Positions 14,352 through 17,822 of a stretch of 17,822 nucleotides of DNA are shown piece by piece; positions within the stretch are counted from its first letter, which is position 1; each line of letters begins with the position of its first letter. This stretch comes from an uncultured bacterium. GTDB taxonomy: Bacteria; Actinomycetota; Coriobacteriia; Coriobacteriales; Coriobacteriaceae. A program made the position numbers and the translations under genes. The notes below the pieces were generated by a model, which was not told the origin of the DNA, did no database searches, and saw only the letters and a list, made by a program, of their open reading frames with translations. Where the stretch lies: NCBI GenBank assembly GCA_905215095.1, contig CAJMOL010000007.1, forward strand, positions 1-17,822, in the 5' to 3' direction.

Positions 14352-15128
14352 TTGACGCAGCAATTTACGATTTCCATATCCCGACCGGATGGGACGCCCA
14401 TCTCCGTCGTCGTTACCAAAAAGCGCGTCAAAAACTTCAACCTACGCGTCACATCAAGCGGTGAGGTCCACGCCAGCGCACCGCTCGGCGCCAGCCGCGA
14501 GCGCATCGAGGCATTTGTGAAGCGCAACAGCACCTGGATTGTCAGCCGACTTGCCAAGCGCGAGCAACATCAGGCGACGGCGCGAGAGCCGCTCAGCACC
14601 TCGTCCGTCATTGCACTTTGGGGCAAGCCCATCACGGTACAGGATGCACTCGATCACAACTTTGCATCACCCGCGCCGCGGCCCAAGCAGGCCACCTTCG
14701 CAAGTTTTATGGGTACCGATAAATCGGATGAAAGCCCACAGACCAAGCGGCACGCAATCCTCGACGGCCTAACGTCCGGTGAGCTCCAAGCCCACATCGA
14801 CCAGCTCTATACGTCCGAAGTCACATCGGCGCTGCGCGATATGGTGCACGCATACGAAATCGCAATGGGTGTCGCCGTTTCTCGCGTTTCCGTACGCAGC
14901 ATGAAAACGCGTTGGGGCTCATGCACTCCCAAATCCGGCGCCATTCGCATCGCACGCGAACTTGCCGCCTATCCCATCGAATGCCTCGACATGGTTGTCG
15001 CCCACGAGCTCGTCCACTTGCTCGAGCCAAGCCACAACCAGCGGTTCCACGTCCTGCTCGACACATACTGCCCCAACAATAGAGCACTGTCCCAGCGGCT
15101 CAAGCAGCCACCCATAGAGACGTATTAG
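14352..15128 (+). CDS. YgjP-type M48-like metallopeptidase (DUF45)
   Basis: This 258-aa protein has the YgjP/WLM layout: an N-terminal beta-rich part (VVVTKKRVKNFNLRVTSSGE, then VHASAPLG) and a C-terminal zinc peptidase domain. The active site is VVAHELVHLLEPSHNQRFH, with HELVH at 218-222 and the third His at about 228, preceded by the conserved RWGSCTPKSGAIRIARELAA. Substrates are unknown for this family. A stretch of about 45 residues in the middle (about 100-145) is not conserved in my memory of the family. TTG at 14352 is chosen because GAAGGA lies 6 nt upstream. The stop is only 6 nt from the convergent folB stop. Confidence 0.88.
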   Translation: MTQQFTISISRPDGTPISVVVTKKRVKNFNLRVTSSGEVHASAPLGASRERIEAFVKRNSTWIVSRLAKREQHQATAREPLSTSSVIALWGKPITVQDALDHNFASPAPRPKQATFASFMGTDKSDESPQTKRHAILDGLTSGELQAHIDQLYTSEVTSALRDMVHAYEIAMGVAVSRVSVRSMKTRWGSCTPKSGAIRIARELAAYPIECLDMVVAHELVHLLEPSHNQRFHVLLDTYCPNNRALSQRLKQPPIETY

Positions 15129-15134
15129 AACCGG

Positions 15135-15620
15135 TTAGCGCACGCGCTCGATCTCGACGCCGCAGCTTGCCAGGGGAAGACCGACGGGCGCCCAAGGCTT
15201 ATCGAGCTTAACACGCACGCCAAGCAGCAAGGGGTAACGACGCAGCAGCATCTGGGCCACACCCTCGGCTGCCGCCTCGATGAGTTTAAACGTATGCTCG
15301 CGCAGATAGCCATCGACATCGTGGCACACCGAGCCGTAGTCAATCGAAGCGTCCAGGTTATCGTGCTCCCCCGCTGCACGCAGGTCGGCATAGAGCACCA
15401 AGGACACGATGAACTTCTGGCCCAGCGCGTTCTCTTCGGGATACACGCCGTGGTTGGCAAAGACCTCGAGACCGTCGATAGTAATACGGTCGGCATGGCG
15501 CAGATCGTCATAGCTCACGTGGGGAACCGCCGTTGCGGTGGATATTTCGCCCCTTCCACGGCGGGCGAGCTCGGCGCCTTCAGTCTTGGTTGCATTCTCG
15601 GGCAGTTTCTTGTTGCTCAT
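15135..15620 (-). CDS. folB: Dihydroneopterin aldolase
   Basis: This 161-aa enzyme splits 7,8-dihydroneopterin into 6-hydroxymethyl-dihydropterin and glycolaldehyde in folate synthesis. Seen: ITIDGLEVFANHGVYPEENA with the catalytic Glu (residue 62 or 63), the IEAAAEGVAQMLL helix with the pterin-binding Glu, and KLDKPWAPV with the catalytic Lys. The first about 43 residues (MSNKKLPENA onward, polar) precede the normal FolB start and are extra. The ATG at 15620 has AAGGAG upstream. It is last in a folE-HD-folB run, 43 nt after the HD gene. Confidence 0.93.
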   Translation of the reverse strand: MSNKKLPENATKTEGAELARRGRGEISTATAVPHVSYDDLRHADRITIDGLEVFANHGVYPEENALGQKFIVSLVLYADLRAAGEHDNLDASIDYGSVCHDVDGYLREHTFKLIEAAAEGVAQMLLRRYPLLLGVRVKLDKPWAPVGLPLASCGVEIERVR

Positions 15621-15663
15621 CGCGATCGTCTCCTTCGTTTAGAACCCCGACCGCGCAAACTAA

Positions 15664-16245
15664 CTACACGCGAATCGACAGGTTCTTTTTATCATCGCTC
15701 CAGTTGCAAGCATTGCGCGCGGGGCATGCAAAGCAGGCGCGCGACGCTTTGTCGGCTGCATAGAGCAAACGCTCAAGCGGTTGGCTGTTCACGCGCAGCT
15801 TTCGATGGCCCAGAATGGCCGTCTTAATGGCTGCGGCATCGGCCGGCTCAAACGCCACGTCATCGGGCATGCCGCCGAGAATTGCATCAGCGACGCGTTC
15901 GCTTGCAACATCATGGGATATACCCGATTCATACTGTTCATCTTTGCCGATATCGTGAAGAAGTGCCGTGGCGTAGATGACCTCGCGGTCAAACTCGAGA
16001 TCTTCCTCGAGATTCTTAATCCACATAATGCGAGCGACATCGAGCAGATGGTCGATACCGTGGCGGCAGAAGATGCGCCCCGATTCCAGCTGAGCAATGT
16101 TGCCCAGGTGGCGCCGGAACAGGCCGTTGGCACAGATATAATCGATACGAGGCATGACGCCAAAAGGCGCCAGGCCCGAAGCCATAAAACCGCGACGCGG
16201 CGTTCCCTCGTCAGTATTCGATGTAAAGTCGTTGACGACTCTCAT
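15664..16245 (-). CDS. HD-domain phosphohydrolase in the folate operon
   Basis: This 193-aa protein of the HD superfamily (metal-dependent phosphohydrolases) has His62 in CRHGIDHLLDVARI, the His97-Asp98 pair in TALLHDIGKDEQ, His111 in GISHDVASERV, and the distal Asp165 in LLYAADKAS. The C-terminus has CFACPARNAC, a Cys-rich group that may bind metal. It starts 2 nt after folE stops, with no strong ribosome-binding site, so translation is probably coupled. Met21 or Met31 are alternative starts. Lying between folE and folB, it is a candidate for dephosphorylating dihydroneopterin triphosphate; that function is inference. Confidence 0.85.
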   Translation of the reverse strand: MRVVNDFTSNTDEGTPRRGFMASGLAPFGVMPRIDYICANGLFRRHLGNIAQLESGRIFCRHGIDHLLDVARIMWIKNLEEDLEFDREVIYATALLHDIGKDEQYESGISHDVASERVADAILGGMPDDVAFEPADAAAIKTAILGHRKLRVNSQPLERLLYAADKASRACFACPARNACNWSDDKKNLSIRV

Positions 16246-16247
16246 AG

Positions 16248-16805
16248 TTAGCGTCCCAGCATCCTAAAGAAACGCTCTTCGAGCGCGGGGTCGGTCTCAA
16301 AGACGCCGCGGCGAGCGAGCGTCACGGTCTTGGTGCCGGGCTTTTGCACGCCGCGCATGGTCATGCACATATGCTCAGCTTCCATGAGCACAATCGCTCC
16401 CTGGGGAGCGAGATAATCCATGAGAGCGTCGGCAACCTGCGCACACAGCTGCTCCTGCAGCTGCAGACGACGGGCATAGACTTCAACCGTGCGAGCGAGC
16501 TTAGACAGACCCGCCACGCGACCGTTAGGGATATAGCCGATCGCAGCCTTGCCATAAAACGGCAGCAGATGATGCTCGCACAGCGAGTAAAACGTGATGT
16601 CGCGCTCGATAACCAAGTCGTTCGAGGCGACGGCAAAGGTTTTGGACAGGTGCTCTTCGGCACTCTGGTCCATACCGCCGGCGATCTCACCATACATACG
16701 GGCAACGCGCGCCGGGGTCTCCAGCAGGCCCTCCCGAGTTGGGTCCTCGCCTATGCCCTCAAGCAACAGCTTAATGGCGGCCTCGACTTTTTCCTGATCG
16801 ACCAT
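16248..16805 (-). CDS. folE: GTP cyclohydrolase I
   Basis: This 185-aa enzyme converts GTP to 7,8-dihydroneopterin triphosphate, the first step of folate synthesis, as a homodecamer in the cytoplasm. Zinc ligands are complete: Cys76 and His79 in [10 protein letters not shown] and Cys147 in EHMCMTMRG. Also seen are [18 protein letters not shown], the [16 protein letters not shown] substrate motif and [12 protein letters not shown]. The ATG at 16805 is chosen by GAGG upstream and normal family length; a longer frame to 16868 is possible. It leads folE-HD-folB and follows nrdG by 66 bp. Confidence 0.95.
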   Translation of the reverse strand: MVDQEKVEAAIKLLLEGIGEDPTREGLLETPARVARMYGEIAGGMDQSAEEHLSKTFAVASNDLVIERDITFYSLCEHHLLPFYGKAAIGYIPNGRVAGLSKLARTVEVYARRLQLQEQLCAQVADALMDYLAPQGAIVLMEAEHMCMTMRGVQKPGTKTVTLARRGVFETDPALEERFFRMLGR

Positions 16806-16871
16806 CTGGGCCTCACTTTTCCGATTTTGCGTTCGCGCTATGGTACCACGCCCTCCGGCATCGGCCACAAG

Positions 16872-17453
16872 CTACATAGTATGGGTCGAATAGACCGGAT
16901 CATCACGCCAAAGTTCAACCGCATCACAAAGCGCAACGCCCTCGCGCTCAGCACGGGCGCGCGTAGCGTTCATATCGATTACACGCTGGTTACTCGAGCC
17001 CCTAAAGCGCAATGAGATATCGTACAGATCCTGAACAAACGGGCCATCCACCAACATATCGAGGCAGGCAAGGATACGGTCCGTGACCTCGGTATGGTGA
17101 CGACCACCCGGCATAAGCTCCTCGAGCACGTCGCCGGTAAAACACCAAATGGTCTTTCCTGACCCCGCAGGATAAGCGGCACGAACGCGCTCGACAAACT
17201 CAACGAGTCCCGCCTGATTCTCGGGCTCCATAGGTTCGCCGCCCAGAATCGTCAGGCCGTCAATAAAGGGATGATCGAGGCTCTCGATAATCTTGTCCTC
17301 GACGGCACGATCGAACGGCTCGCCCGCAGCAAAGTCCCACGCGACAGAGTTAAAGCAGTTCTTGCACCCACGACGGCACCCGCTCACAAACAGAGAAGTA
17401 CGAACGCCTTCTCCATCAGCAATGTCGAAATACTTAATGTTCGCGTAGTTCAT
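16872..17453 (-). CDS. nrdG: Anaerobic ribonucleoside-triphosphate reductase activating protein
   Basis: This 193-aa radical SAM enzyme installs the glycyl radical on NrdD for oxygen-free dNTP synthesis. The 4Fe-4S cysteines are Cys26, Cys30 and Cys33 in SGCRRGCKNCFN (CxxxCxxC). GLTILGGEPMEPENQAGLVE is the SAM-binding GGEP region, and IWCFTGDVLEEL and DMLVDGPFVQDLYD follow the NrdG pattern. The ATG at 17453 has GGGAGAG upstream, provided by a palindromic insert. NrdD is not in the window and probably lies beyond 17822. Confidence 0.93.
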   Translation of the reverse strand: MNYANIKYFDIADGEGVRTSLFVSGCRRGCKNCFNSVAWDFAAGEPFDRAVEDKIIESLDHPFIDGLTILGGEPMEPENQAGLVEFVERVRAAYPAGSGKTIWCFTGDVLEELMPGGRHHTEVTDRILACLDMLVDGPFVQDLYDISLRFRGSSNQRVIDMNATRARAEREGVALCDAVELWRDDPVYSTHTM

Positions 17454-17454
17454 A

Positions 17455-17568
17455 GGTAACTCTCCCGGGAGGTCGGGACATATCATCCCGTCCTCAAACA
17501 TTCTCGGCCTTCGGCCTGCGAAACTGCGGGCGGGACGATATGTCCCGGCCTCATGCAAAGGGTAACTC
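17455..17568. mobile_element. Possible miniature palindromic insert with 8-bp flanking direct repeats
   Basis: GGTAACTC occurs at 17455-17462 and again at 17561-17568, bracketing 98 bp. Inside, 17469-17490 and 17531-17552 are inverted repeats at 20 of 22 positions (GAGG-CGGGACATATC-TCCCG), and a small GGCC-TTC-GGCC stem lies in the middle. Each arm also contains its own smaller dyad, CGGGAC-N5-GTCCCG in the right one. It lies directly against the nrdG start and provides its ribosome-binding site. Confidence 0.55.
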
Positions 17569-17785
17569 AATGAACGAAGCGAACATCGAGCATAGGGTTC
17601 GAGGTCCAATAAAAACTGGGTTGCGGCTCAACCGCCATCGCAAGTAAATCGCAGCTGCAGCTCAAATTATTTCCGCTAAGAACTTCGAGGAGTGAGCAGA
17701 CCGCGCGCTGCATCTCAGCTACGTTAACTTGGCTGAACCGAGAGGGCCGCTTGGGCTTTTGCTCGATATGAGTTCCGCACGCAAA

Positions 17786-17808
17786 GAAGGCCACTTAATG
17801 TGGCCTTC
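17786..17808 (-). terminator. Hairpin terminator of a gene beyond the window
   Basis: GAAGGCCAC and GTGGCCTTC form a perfect 9-bp stem with a 5-nt loop, followed by TTTGC on the minus strand. It probably ends the gene upstream of nrdG, outside the window. Confidence 0.7.
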
Positions 17809-17822
17809 GTCTTGCGCAGGAC

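Larger units (their letters stand above)
17454..17822. other. Intergenic region upstream of nrdG
   Basis: These 369 bp hold a palindromic insert (17455-17568), about 215 bp without a believable gene, and a hairpin terminator (17786-17808). A minus-strand open frame (17567-17794) starts inside the terminator stem and resembles no known family. No convincing promoter for nrdG was found. Confidence 0.6.

Noticed and set aside
17469..17552. NrdR boxes upstream of nrdG
   Set aside because: The dyads are CGGGAC-based and about 57 bp apart; they do not match the AT-rich NrdR consensus or its usual spacing.
17567..17794. Minus-strand ORF of 75 codons upstream of nrdG
   Set aside because: It would start with GTG inside a terminator stem, has no ribosome-binding site, and the translation resembles no family and lacks the codon bias of the neighbouring genes.

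Overview
The window is about 17.8 kb of GC-rich, gene-dense bacterial chromosome. Gene content and codon use (C-ending codons, CGC for Arg, many GTG/TTG starts behind good Shine-Dalgarno sites) suggest a gut actinobacterium of the Coriobacteriia, most likely Collinsella or a close relative. That assignment is inference from recalled protein resemblance. No tRNA, rRNA, CRISPR array, prophage or transposase gene was seen. Most genes are housekeeping or metabolic. The unusual material is mainly between the genes.

Layout. (1) 1-3022, minus strand: the C-terminal end of a GNAT acetyltransferase is fused within about 12 bp to the N-terminal third of endonuclease IV (nfo), which looks like a chimeric junction. 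It is followed by a Gfo/Idh/MocA oxidoreductase and an aldo/keto reductase with ferredoxin-type clusters. Two 86-bp hairpin elements with a conserved frame but different, self-complementary inner stems sit just upstream of nfo and of the Gfo/Idh gene. (2) 3184-5694: a 64-aa protein resembling the tail of a cyclase-family enzyme, a ketopantoate reductase-like protein, a small two-helix membrane protein and a secreted coiled-coil protein. (3) 5905-8528: metY (O-acetylhomoserine sulfhydrylase), divergent from a LysR-type regulator. The region between them holds a good promoter, an ATC-N9-GAT LysR box near -66 and a 17-codon upstream ORF with two Cys codons, so it reads as a sulfur-responsive control region. 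(4) 8592-11174, plus strand: RNase HI, a second Gfo/Idh oxidoreductase whose translation start lies in a 62-bp tandem duplication, an acylphosphatase-domain protein and a PerR-like Fur regulator. (5) 11252-13143, minus strand: a Cof-type HAD phosphatase, then a slyD-ureE pair (nickel-handling families) with no urease gene in view. (6) 13264-15128, plus strand: an M19 dipeptidase and a YgjP-type metallopeptidase. (7) 15135-17453, minus strand: nrdG, then folE, an HD-domain hydrolase and folB. The HD gene sits where the pathway needs dihydroneopterin triphosphate to be dephosphorylated.

The most interesting items are the covarying hairpin pair, the Cys-containing leader ORF of metY, the HD hydrolase between folE and folB, the slyD-ureE pair without urease, and a palindromic insert bounded by an 8-bp direct repeat at the nrdG ribosome-binding site. 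The first ~215 bp may be an assembly or recombination artefact.
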